A DNA stretch of 64,000 nucleotides. Source: Pseudomonas asplenii (GTDB lineage: Bacteria; Pseudomonadota; Gammaproteobacteria; Pseudomonadales; Pseudomonadaceae). The DNA lies in the NCBI RefSeq assembly GCF_900105475.1, contig NZ_LT629777.1:1240001-1304000 (forward strand), written 5' to 3'. Of the stretch, positions 19,301-26,784 are shown one piece after another. The stretch's first letter is position 1; every line of letters begins with the position of its first letter. The notes beneath the pieces are model-generated. The model was not told where the DNA came from, did not search any database, and saw only the letters and a program-made list of their open reading frames with translations. Both the position numbers and the translations under genes were made by a program.

Positions 19301-19993
19301 ATGAATATTGATCTCTTCGGATTCGGCCCGGCGCTTGCCGCTGGCGCGCTGATGACCGTCAAGCTCGCGCTCTGTGCCCTGTGCCTGGGACTGGTGCTCG
19401 GGCTGCTCGGGGCATTGGCCAAGACCTCCCCCTACAAACCGCTGCGCTGGGTGGGGGGCACCTATTCGACCCTGGTCCGTGGCGTACCGGAACTGCTCTG
19501 GGTGCTGCTGATCTACTACGGCACCGTCAACCTGATGAGCGCCCTGGGCGACCTCTTCAGCAACCCCGACCTGGCCCTGAGCCCATTCGCCGCCGGCGTC
19601 ATCGCCCTCGGCCTGTGCTTCGGCGCCTACGCCACGGAAGTGTTTCGCGGGGCAATCCTGGCGATACCCAAGGGACATCGTGAAGCCGGCGTGGCACTGG
19701 GCATGTCCCGACCGCGGATCTTCACCCGGCTGATCCTGCCGCAGATGTGGCGCATCGCCCTGCCCGGCCTGGGCAACCTGTTCATGATCCTGATGAAGGA
19801 CACCGCACTGGTCTCGGTCATCAGCCTGGAAGAAATCATGCGCCAGGCGCAGAACGCCGTGCAGTTCACCAAGCTGCCCTTCACCTTCTACCTGGTGGCA
19901 GCGTTCATGTACCTGGGCCTGACCATCCTCTCGATGATCGGCATGCACTTCCTGGAAAAACGCGCCGCTCGCGGTTTTGTGAGGACCACATAA
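19301..19993 (+). CDS. Amino acid ABC transporter permease (HisQ type)
   Basis: A 230-aa inner-membrane protein with about five helices. The EAA loop is EAGVALGMSRPRIFTRLILP, and the HisQ-like N-terminal segment is GPALAAGALMTVKLALCAL. ATG 19301 is preferred over a TTG two codons upstream. Its TAA shares one base with the next gene's ATG (TAATG), implying coupled translation of the permease heterodimer. Confidence 0.9.
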   Translation: MNIDLFGFGPALAAGALMTVKLALCALCLGLVLGLLGALAKTSPYKPLRWVGGTYSTLVRGVPELLWVLLIYYGTVNLMSALGDLFSNPDLALSPFAAGVIALGLCFGAYATEVFRGAILAIPKGHREAGVALGMSRPRIFTRLILPQMWRIALPGLGNLFMILMKDTALVSVISLEEIMRQAQNAVQFTKLPFTFYLVAAFMYLGLTILSMIGMHFLEKRAARGFVRTT

Positions 19994-20682
19994 TGGAATG
20001 GGAAGTCATCATCAAATGGCTGCCGAAGTTCTTCCAGGGCGCGACACTGACTCTGGAACTGCTGGGCATCGCCGTGGTGCTGGGGCTGATCCTCGCCATA
20101 CCGCTGGGCATCGCCCGCGCCTCGAAGCTCTGGTATGTGCAAGCGTTGCCTTATGGCTACATTTTCTTCTTCCGGGGGACGCCACTGCTGGTGCAACTGT
20201 TCCTGGTGTACTACGGCCTGGCGCAGTTCGAATCCATCCGTGACAGCTTCATGTGGCCGTACCTGCGCGATCCGTTCTGGTGCGCGGCGGCGACCATGAC
20301 CCTGCACACCACCGCCTACATCGCCGAGATCCTGCGGGGCGCCATCCAGGCCATCCCACCGGGCGAGATCGAAGCGGCGCGGGCGCTGGGCATGTCGCGG
20401 CCCAAGGCGCTGTTCTACATCATCCTGCCACGGGCGGCACGCATCGGCCTGCCGGCCTACAGCAACGAAGTGATCCTGATGCTCAAGGCCAGCTCGCTGG
20501 CGAGCACCGTGACCCTGCTGGAACTGACCGGCATGACCCGGACCATCATCGCGCGCAACTACCTGACGGTGGATATGTTCTTCACTGCCGGGGTGTTCTA
20601 CCTGGTGATCTCGTTCCTGCTGGTACAGGCGTTCAAGCTGCTGGAGCGCTGGATGCGGGTCGACGCCTGCCAGGGACGGTGA
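19993..20682 (+). CDS. Amino acid ABC transporter permease (HisM type)
   Basis: A 229-aa inner-membrane protein. It shows YIFFFRGTPLLVQLFLVYYG, typical of HisM/GlnP permeases, and the EAA loop EIEAARALGMSRPKALFYI that docks on the ATPase. About five membrane helices are visible. It is the last gene of the four-gene operon and is followed by an inverted REP pair that may protect the transcript's 3' end. Confidence 0.9.
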   Translation: MEWEVIIKWLPKFFQGATLTLELLGIAVVLGLILAIPLGIARASKLWYVQALPYGYIFFFRGTPLLVQLFLVYYGLAQFESIRDSFMWPYLRDPFWCAAATMTLHTTAYIAEILRGAIQAIPPGEIEAARALGMSRPKALFYIILPRAARIGLPAYSNEVILMLKASSLASTVTLLELTGMTRTIIARNYLTVDMFFTAGVFYLVISFLLVQAFKLLERWMRVDACQGR

Positions 20683-20748
20683 CGTGCCTGACGCAGGGGA
20701 CTTAAAATCCCCTGCGCGAGAGAAAATGTCTGTCGATTGTGCGGGGCC

Positions 20749-20838
20749 CTTCGTGGATAAATCCGCCTTCCACAGGTTGCGTGCGGTACGCTGGGCCCAA
20801 GCACGCCCCCATTGTGGAAGCCGGATTTATCCGCGAAG
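20749..20838. repeat. Inverted REP doublet (REPIN/BIME-like)
   Basis: Two 26-nt arms (20749-20774 and 20813-20838) are inverted copies with 24 of 26 positions matching, separated by 38 nt. Each carries the GGATTTATCC-G-CGAAG variant of the Pseudomonas REP core. The element lies between the ABC operon and the methyltransferase gene. Confidence 0.8.
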
Positions 20839-20868
20839 AGGCCAGCCCTGACAACCCGGATCCCCAGC

Positions 20869-22080
20869 ATGTCTATCATCCTCCAGGGCCCCGCCCTGCA
20901 CACCCGCTTCCAGGCCCTGGATACGTTCCTGGCGGTCCACCAAGCGCTTTGGCGCCCGCGTCCCTTCACCCATCGGCACCTGCCATGGGAAAGCCAACAC
21001 CCGGAACTCGCCATCTGGTTGCGCCAACGCAGCCTCGAAGAGGCCGAAACCAGCCACAACCACCCGGAGCAGCTTGCCGCCCCGGCGCCATTTCCTGCGC
21101 TCGCGGCTGAATCCAGAACACTGGGCGCGACCGGAACCCTCGACGAAACCGCGTTGCCGCCCGCCAGCCAACGCCTCAACGTCGACGTGCCCGGACGCAA
21201 GTGGCAGCAGATCGAAGCCTTCGCCGCCCGCCTCGCCTTCAGCCGCTCGCCCGAGCACTGGCTCGACTGGTGCTCCGGCAAGGGCCACCTCGGCCGTCGC
21301 CTGCTGCAACCGGGCCAGCAACTGACCTGCCTGGAATACGACCCGGCACTGGTCGCCAGTGGCGCCCAACTGAGCCAGCATCACCACCTGCCCGCCAGCC
21401 ATGTCCAGCAGGACGTCATGACTGCCGAAGCCGCCCGACACCTGGACGCCACACACACACCTGTAGCCCTGCACGCCTGCGGCGACCTGCATGTACGCCT
21501 GATGCAACTCGCCAGCCAGGCAGGCTGTGGACAACTGGCCATCGCCCCATGCTGCTACAACCGCATCGGCACCGAGTACTACCAGCCCCTGTCCGCCGCC
21601 GCCCAGGCCTCCAGCCTGCAACTGTCCCAGGACGACCTCGCCCTGCCTCTGAGCGAAACCGTCACCGCCGGGGCCCGCGTACGCCGCCAGCGCGACCGTT
21701 CCATGGCCCGCCGCCTGGCCTTCGACCTGCTGCAACGCCAACTGCGCCAGAGCGACGACTACCTGCCCACCCCGTCACTGCCCAGTGCCTGGCTCGACAA
21801 ACCCTTCGCCGACTACTGCCGCGACCTGGCGGCACTCAAGGGGTTATCCACAGTCGGCGAGCAGGATTGGGCACAACTGGAAGCCGCCGGCTGGCAACGC
21901 CTGGCCGAGGTGCGCAACCTGGAACTGCTGCGCGGCCTGTTCCGCCGTCCACTGGAGCTGTGGCTGGTGCTCGACCGCGCGCTGTACCTGGAAGAACAGG
22001 GCTACCGTGTACGCCTCGGACAGTTCTGCGAAAGCCCGCTGACCCCACGCAACCTGATGCTGCTGGCAGAGCGCGACTAA
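20869..22080 (+). CDS. SAM-dependent methyltransferase (Methyltransf_32-like)
   Basis: A 403-aa protein. The SAM-binding motif I is DWCSGKGHLGRRLL at about residues 130-143, followed by motif II CLEYDPALVASG and the acceptor region ALHACGDLHVRLM. The motif APCCYNRIGTEYY resembles the Pro-Cys-Cys motif of the GSTCD/Methyltransf_32 group. No signal peptide or membrane helix is present. ATG 20869 is chosen because the upstream extension runs into the REP element. The substrate (RNA, protein or small molecule) is unknown. It is a single gene with no evident operon partner. Confidence 0.8.
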   Translation: MSIILQGPALHTRFQALDTFLAVHQALWRPRPFTHRHLPWESQHPELAIWLRQRSLEEAETSHNHPEQLAAPAPFPALAAESRTLGATGTLDETALPPASQRLNVDVPGRKWQQIEAFAARLAFSRSPEHWLDWCSGKGHLGRRLLQPGQQLTCLEYDPALVASGAQLSQHHHLPASHVQQDVMTAEAARHLDATHTPVALHACGDLHVRLMQLASQAGCGQLAIAPCCYNRIGTEYYQPLSAAAQASSLQLSQDDLALPLSETVTAGARVRRQRDRSMARRLAFDLLQRQLRQSDDYLPTPSLPSAWLDKPFADYCRDLAALKGLSTVGEQDWAQLEAAGWQRLAEVRNLELLRGLFRRPLELWLVLDRALYLEEQGYRVRLGQFCESPLTPRNLMLLAERD

Positions 22081-22384
22081 CTGTCACATTGCCATATAGC
22101 GCCTGTGGATAACTCTGTTGATGCTTTTAGCCAGTGGCCTCTGAAAACAGCGCCTGCACCACCGATAGGCAATTGGTCATTTTTTGTTCACAACATAAAT
22201 CAACGGAAAAACAGGCAGTTGCAACAGACTGAGAACAGGTTCACAAATCCGCCCGTTCAGGAGGCCAACGATCCTGCTCTTGTGCATAAACGTGCGAGCC
22301 AACGGAAATAACTCCCGTCTGAAAGCACCTCAGCCCACTGTAGGATCTGGCTTGCTGGCGATCCGCCGTTAGTAGCTATTCACC
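22081..22384. other. Convergent intergenic region with REP-like copy
   Basis: About 300 nt between convergent genes. A single REP-like copy with core GGCTTGCTGGCGAT is at 22339-22362. The AT-rich part, 22175-22260, contains no recognisable gene. No clear T-tailed terminator is visible. Confidence 0.5.
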
Positions 22385-22987
22385 TCAATCCATCACCTTC
22401 CGCAACCCCTCAAGCAATACCCCCTGGGCCTCAATCAACGCCCGACGCACCGCCTCATCCCCCCGCACAGAGCCCTGCAGATAGATGAACCTCACCTGCC
22501 GGATGCCAATGCAATCAAGCTGCGCCGTCAGGCAAGGCGTCAGAAAATCCGGCTGGTTGGCGTTCTCCCCCTGGATGAAACCACCGGAACTGACCAGTAC
22601 AAAGGTGGGCCGATCCCTCAGCAGCCCCACCTTTCTCCCCGTCCCATTGCTGCCGAAACTACGCTGAATCCGTACCACATGATCGACCCACAACTTCAGC
22701 GCAGCAGGCAGCGTGAAGTTATGAAGCGGCGTACACAGCACCAGCAGGTCGCTGCTCTCCAGCTCGACAATCTGCTGCTCGGACACCTCGACGGCCGCCG
22801 CCTGGCCATCCTGCGCCGTCACGGCCGTCGCGTAATCACGGGTCAAGGCCGGCAACGGCGCACTCCCCAACTGCCGCTCGATAACCGCCGTGATACCCGG
22901 CACACACTGCAACACCTCGGCGGCCAGCCGATAGCTGCGAGCCGCCTCGCCATGGGGACTGAAATTCAGCAACAACGCTCGACTCAT
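22385..22987 (-). CDS. FMN-dependent NAD(P)H oxidoreductase, azoreductase (AzoR) family
   Basis: A 200-aa flavodoxin-fold protein: N-terminal LLLNFSPHGEAARSYRLA (FMN phosphate loop), LVLCTPLHNFTLPAALKLWVDHVVR (the AzoR isoalloxazine-binding loop, usually PMYNF) and VLVSSGGFIQG. AzoR enzymes reduce quinones and azo compounds at the expense of NAD(P)H. The start overlaps the stop of the acetyltransferase gene upstream (ATGA). The operon is CMD protein, GNAT, AzoR, opposite a MocR-like regulator, which suggests a small detoxification unit. Confidence 0.85.
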   Translation of the reverse strand: MSRALLLNFSPHGEAARSYRLAAEVLQCVPGITAVIERQLGSAPLPALTRDYATAVTAQDGQAAAVEVSEQQIVELESSDLLVLCTPLHNFTLPAALKLWVDHVVRIQRSFGSNGTGRKVGLLRDRPTFVLVSSGGFIQGENANQPDFLTPCLTAQLDCIGIRQVRFIYLQGSVRGDEAVRRALIEAQGVLLEGLRKVMD

Positions 22988-23430
22988 ACCGTACGCTCCA
23001 GGTCCTGACAGAAGTGCATCCCCTTGGCCAACAGCCCCTGCCGGAAATAGAAGCGCTGCGCCAGCGGCATATGCAGCCCGGTATCGAGCACCAGATATCG
23101 ATAACCCAACGCCTGCGTATAGCGCCGTACCTCCTCCAGCAATCCGGCCCCCAACTCGCGCCGCTGCTGCGAGGCAGTCACCAGCAGATCGTCGACATAA
23201 ACGAAGCGCCCATAGAGAAAGTTCTCCGTCACCCGAAAGCCGGCCAGCCCGATGACCTGCCCGTGCTCGCGCAACGCCAGCAGGCGATAACCCTGCTCGC
23301 CTTGGCGGAACACCTGCTCGACGAAGGACTGTTCGTCATCCAGTCGCGGACGCAGTTCGCGCATCAGCGCAAAACACTCGCGGCACCTGGCCTCGTTGTC
23401 GATCAGCAAATATTCCAGATCACTGCCCAC
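22984..23430 (-). CDS. GNAT family N-acetyltransferase
   Basis: A 148-aa protein with the GNAT fold: VIGLAGFRVTENFLYGRFVYVDDLLV, then the acetyl-CoA loop QRRELGAGLLEEVRRY and a C-terminal LAQRFYFRQG strand-helix. The GTG at 23430 is preferred because a perfect AGGAGG lies 6 nt upstream; an ATG at 23445 would place that site inside the gene. The start overlaps the end of the CMD gene by 11 nt, and the stop overlaps azoR. Substrate unknown. Confidence 0.8.
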   Translation of the reverse strand: MGSDLEYLLIDNEARCRECFALMRELRPRLDDEQSFVEQVFRQGEQGYRLLALREHGQVIGLAGFRVTENFLYGRFVYVDDLLVTASQQRRELGAGLLEEVRRYTQALGYRYLVLDTGLHMPLAQRFYFRQGLLAKGMHFCQDLERTV

Positions 23431-23896
23431 GGGACGCCTCCTCATGCTCCCGGACACCGGGCGGCACCAGTCGGAACCCCACACCCACGCGGTTGAGCGC
23501 GTTCATCAGGCCGATCGCCAGGGTCAGGTCGGCCAACTCCTTCTCACCAAATACCGCCGCAACGGCCTGATAGTCCGCATCCGGAATCGCGGTCTGGTGC
23601 ACCAGGGTGACCGTCTCGGCCCACGCCAACGCAGCACGCTCGCGGGCATCGAACAGCGACTCGGCCTCGCGCCACACCGGCACCAACTGCACCTTGTCGG
23701 CACTGACGCCCAGACCGAGCAGATCGCGAGAATGCTGGTTGATGCAGTAGGCGCAGCCATTGATCTGCGAAACCCGCAGGTACACCAGATCGACCAACTG
23801 CGCAGCCAGTCCGCAGCCCTGTAGATAACTTTTCACCCCCCCCAGCGCCTTGTAGCCCTGGGGTGCGGCGGCGAAATAATCGAGACGTTGCGTCAT
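23420..23896 (-). CDS. Carboxymuconolactone decarboxylase / AhpD-like protein
   Basis: A 158-aa protein with the AhpD core: LVYLRVSQINGCAYCINQHSRDLLGLG carries the Cys-x2-Cys peroxidase-type redox pair and a downstream His. YFAAAPQGYKALGG at the N-terminus and ALAWAETVTLVHQ are common in this subgroup. Such proteins act as alkylhydroperoxidase-type enzymes against organic peroxides. ATG 23896 is used; the upstream extension has no support. It is first in a three-gene operon divergent from a MocR-type regulator 160 nt away. Confidence 0.88.
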   Translation of the reverse strand: MTQRLDYFAAAPQGYKALGGVKSYLQGCGLAAQLVDLVYLRVSQINGCAYCINQHSRDLLGLGVSADKVQLVPVWREAESLFDARERAALAWAETVTLVHQTAIPDADYQAVAAVFGEKELADLTLAIGLMNALNRVGVGFRLVPPGVREHEEASRGQ

Positions 23897-24056
23897 GCTC
23901 GGTTTCCTTGTGGGGTCATTGAAGAGCGGGTCCCCAGTCTGCTGGCCACAGACCTGCGCCAACAGGGCCAAGATCGGGCAAGCCGCTTGGGACATGTCCC
24001 ACCACGGCAACCGGTTTGGTTAGACTGGAGCGCCTTGCCTGCCCTGGGAAAACCCC

Positions 24057-25460
24057 ATGCCCCCAGCCCGACCCGCTGCCGCCGAACCCGGTATTCCGAA
24101 ATACCTGGTGGTCTATCGACGCCTGCGCGGCGCCATCGATGAGGGTCAGTTGCGACCTGGCGATCGCGTACCGTCGGTACGCGCCCTGGCCGCCGAACTC
24201 AACCTGGCAAGGGGCACGGTCGAAGCCGCCTATGCGCTGCTGGTCAGCGAGGGCTACCTGACGGCTCGCGGCCAAGCCGGCACCCTCATCGCCCTGGACC
24301 TGCCAGCGGCGCCCACCACACCGCCCGCCAACCACCAGACGACCGAACAGGACCAGCCGCTGCCGCTCCAACTGGGCCTGCCGGCGCTGGATGCCTTTCC
24401 GCGCAAGCTCTGGGCCCGACTGGTCACCCAACGCGCCCGCCAGACCGATATCGCCAGCCTCGGCTTCAGCGATCCACGCGGCTACGCGCCCCTACGCGCA
24501 GCCATCTCCCAGTACCTGGGACTCTATAGGGGCGTGCATTGCACGCCGGACCAGGTATTCATTTGCAGCAGCTACAACGCCGTGCTCGAACGGGTCTGCG
24601 AGAGCCTGGAAATGACCGGCCAGGATTGCTGGTTCGAAGACCCCGGCTACCTGCATGCCCGGCAGATGCTGCTCAATCGCGGCGTGAGGCTGGTTCCGGT
24701 AGCGGTCGATAGCGACGGCCTGCACGTGCAGCAAGGAATCCAACAGGCACCGACAGCCCGCCTGGCAATAGTCACCCCGGCCCACCAGAGCCCGCTGGGC
24801 GTGGCCCTGAGCCCGGTGCGCCGACAGGCACTGCTCGACTGGGCACAGAAACAGTCGAGCTGGGTGCTTGAGGATGACTACGACAGCGAATTCCGCTACC
24901 GCGGCCGCCCCCTGCCCGCCCTGAAGAGCCAGGACCAGCACGACCGCGTGCTGTACGCCGGCACCTTCAGCAAGATGCTGTTCCCCGGCCTGCGCCTGGC
25001 GTATCTGGTGGTGCCACAGGCCCAGGTCGAGCACTTCGAACAGCGCGCGCGGCTGTTACGCAACCGCTGCCCGGAACTGCTGCAGGCGACCGTCAGCGAC
25101 TTCCTCGGCCAAGGCCACTTCACCCGCCACCTGAAAAAAATGCGCCAGCTGTACAGCGCGCGCCGTGCATTACTGGTCGAGGCGCTGGAAGCCGTATGCG
25201 GGGCCATTCTCAAGGCGGATCAGCAGGCCGGTGGTATCAACCTGCTGGTGCGTTTGCTGATTGATGTTCCGGACACCCGCGTGGCAGAACACGCGCGAGC
25301 GAAGGGCCTAGCCATCGAAGCGCTGTCGCGCTGGCAACTGAAAACCGGAGCGGACGGCGGCTTGTTGATGAGCTTTACCAACGTCGCCTCGGCGGAACAG
25401 GCGAGCGAGGTGGCCGGCAGGTTGTTGGCGGTGATACTCGAGGTGCAGTCGGGCGATTGA
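24057..25460 (+). CDS. MocR-family transcriptional regulator (GntR HTH fused to aminotransferase-like domain)
   Basis: A 467-aa protein. Residues about 14-78 form a GntR winged helix (LVVYRRLRGAIDEG, RVPSVRALAAELNLARGTV). A linker leads to a fold-type I aminotransferase-like domain (about 110-460) with EDDYDSEFRYRGRPLPAL and the PLP-lysine motif YAGTFSKMLFPGLRLAY. MocR/PdxR proteins bind PLP as an effector and commonly regulate a divergent neighbour. The CMD-GNAT-azoR operon begins 160 nt away in the opposite direction and is the obvious target. The family usually also autoregulates. Confidence 0.9.
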   Translation: MPPARPAAAEPGIPKYLVVYRRLRGAIDEGQLRPGDRVPSVRALAAELNLARGTVEAAYALLVSEGYLTARGQAGTLIALDLPAAPTTPPANHQTTEQDQPLPLQLGLPALDAFPRKLWARLVTQRARQTDIASLGFSDPRGYAPLRAAISQYLGLYRGVHCTPDQVFICSSYNAVLERVCESLEMTGQDCWFEDPGYLHARQMLLNRGVRLVPVAVDSDGLHVQQGIQQAPTARLAIVTPAHQSPLGVALSPVRRQALLDWAQKQSSWVLEDDYDSEFRYRGRPLPALKSQDQHDRVLYAGTFSKMLFPGLRLAYLVVPQAQVEHFEQRARLLRNRCPELLQATVSDFLGQGHFTRHLKKMRQLYSARRALLVEALEAVCGAILKADQQAGGINLLVRLLIDVPDTRVAEHARAKGLAIEALSRWQLKTGADGGLLMSFTNVASAEQASEVAGRLLAVILEVQSGD

Positions 25461-25461
25461 T

Positions 25462-25493
25462 CGCTTGCGGCCCATCGCCAGCAGGCTACGCAA
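25462..25493. repeat. Single REP-like copy, reverse orientation
   Basis: The reverse complement contains GCCTGCTGGCGATGGGCCGCAAG, resembling the REP core found at 15691 and 22339. It lies between the MocR gene stop and the tRNA-Thr promoter. Confidence 0.45.
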
Positions 25494-25513
25494 AAATAGT
25501 CAAATATCAGGGG

Positions 25514-25541
25514 TTTACAGAAACCTGCCAATCGCTATAAT
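25514..25541 (+). promoter_or_regulatory. Sigma-70 promoter of tRNA-Thr
   Basis: TTTACA at 25514-25519 and a perfect TATAAT at 25536-25541, with 16-bp spacing. The tRNA begins 15 nt later. Confidence 0.8.
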
Positions 25542-25555
25542 CGTCGGCCTAACAC

Positions 25556-25631
<76 letters not shown>

Positions 25632-25635
25632 TGTT

Positions 25636-25660
25636 CAAAGCCCCGCAATGCGGGGCTTTG
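25636..25660 (+). terminator. Terminator-type hairpin after tRNA-Thr
   Basis: CAAAGCCCCGC and GCGGGGCTTTG pair perfectly (11 bp) around a 3-nt loop, starting 5 nt after the tRNA. TTTG and a later TTTCTGGGGCTTTATTTTTG follow. Confidence 0.8.
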
Positions 25661-26252
25661 CAGTTTCTGGGGCTTTATTTTTGTGCTTTCAGAACGCTGA
25701 AAATGTCCACATTTTGTCCACGCCAGTCTTAGGCATTCGTCAGCCAGGCCATTCTCAGGCACCGAACTGAGAGCCTTCCCCCACCATGCCTGACGCCAAA
25801 AAGTCTTCGGGACGACCTGATTCGTGCACCAGCTCGGCAATATCGTCAGGCCCGAATCAGTAGGAGCTTTTGTTAACACAGGTGTGCGTGATCTGGTTAT
25901 TACCATCATTGGCGTCAAAATCAGTCACTGCCTCATTATTATCGAACGTAAAGGGTGATCACGCAGGTACCTTTCCGGACGGAGGTATCCCAGTTATTTG
26001 TGGTGACTATTACACCACTTTGCATTTCAGCGGAAATATTTATCAGTTTTGTGCATACAGATGCTTGCCATGAAATAAGCCATATCATGGCAAGTACAAG
26101 AACACTGACTCGAAGAGTCCTGGCGATATTTACCCTATCGCTTATGAACTCGCCGGGACGTTGCCTGACGTCACCTGCAACGGCCCGGCGATTTGGCTTG
26201 CGATGGAGTGGCTAAAATGTTCCTTCACAAGCGCAAAAAGGACCTGGACAAA
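25661..26252. other. Gene-poor, AT-richer stretch after tRNA-Thr, possible mobile-element scar
   Basis: About 590 nt with no convincing intact gene. On the minus strand, roughly 25757-25855, an open tail reads DDIAELVHESGRPEDFLASG and ends GSQFGA before a stop; it looks like the C-terminus of a lost protein, with no start or upstream body. Short plus-strand open frames at 25870-26215 lack ribosome-binding sites and known motifs. Composition differs from the core genes, and the location next to a tRNA fits decayed mobile DNA. Confidence 0.4.
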
Positions 26253-26435
26253 TCAACCATCGCCTCCGCCCCCGCAAGCAATCAGCTCAATAAGCCCCAT
26301 TTGATACCACTTATTCTGGCAACTCCATCCATGTTCAAAAGTGAAGGCACTGGCCGTGCTGCTGAACGCAAGGCCCATTGAAAGAGCCAGCGCAACTCCA
26401 ATGGTCGAGCCTAATTTCCTCATGTTGCTTTTCAT
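26253..26435 (-). CDS. 60-aa secreted peptide precursor, unknown family
   Basis: A 60-residue frame with an excellent ribosome-binding site (GAAGGAG, 6 nt before the ATG). Residues 1-30 form a classic Sec signal peptide: basic MKSNMRK, a hydrophobic core and the cleavage site TASA. The predicted mature peptide is 30 residues, starts FTFEHGWSCQNKWYQ, and ends with an Ala-Cys followed by four Gly, Asp and Gly. It holds two Cys (positions 39 and 54), which could form a disulfide in the periplasm. I recognise no family. It lies 350 nt downstream of hybrid kinase 1 on the same strand. Being short, it could be missed by gene finders. Confidence 0.7.
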   Translation of the reverse strand: MKSNMRKLGSTIGVALALSMGLAFSSTASAFTFEHGWSCQNKWYQMGLIELIACGGGGDG

Positions 26436-26784
26436 AGAAACTCCTTCTATCACTTGATCGCTGTTCGGTCCGAGCAGGTCAAGGGCGCGGTTGTCAAAGC
26501 CAACCATCGGTCCTGTGACTGTGGACCCTCTTATGCTTAATTGAACTGCATCTAAATCAAGACAGCGGAGGGCCGAGTAACACTGAAACAATATTGACCC
26601 AGCGAAGCACACCCCTCACGCCCATTGGATGATAGGCAGCCAACAACATCAATACGACAAGTGACCTATCACCTCGCCGTAAAGAGCCAGGTAAATCACA
26701 AGACGATAGGTCCGTGCGCTAATGATATAAGTGCACCGCACATACCCTCGTATTCAGATATATCTGGGCACGGATGTCCTTCTG
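26436..26784. other. Intergenic region between kinase 1 stop and secreted-peptide gene
   Basis: About 350 nt of mixed composition. It must contain the peptide gene promoter unless that gene is read through from the kinase. I see no T-tailed terminator and no good copy of the palindrome found at 29726, 32920 and 33907. Confidence 0.4.

Noticed and set aside
20749..20838. CRISPR-like repeat pair
   Set aside because: Only two inverted, REP-type units; no direct repeats with spacers and no cas genes in the window.
22105..22311. 68-aa open frame in the gap after the methyltransferase gene
   Set aside because: No ribosome-binding site, no motif and a composition like the surrounding non-coding DNA.
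26640..26760. Fourth copy of the TAG..CA-NN-TGT.CTA palindrome upstream of the secreted peptide
   Set aside because: The best match (ATAGGTCCGTGCGCTAAT) does not keep the 2-nt centre or arm symmetry.
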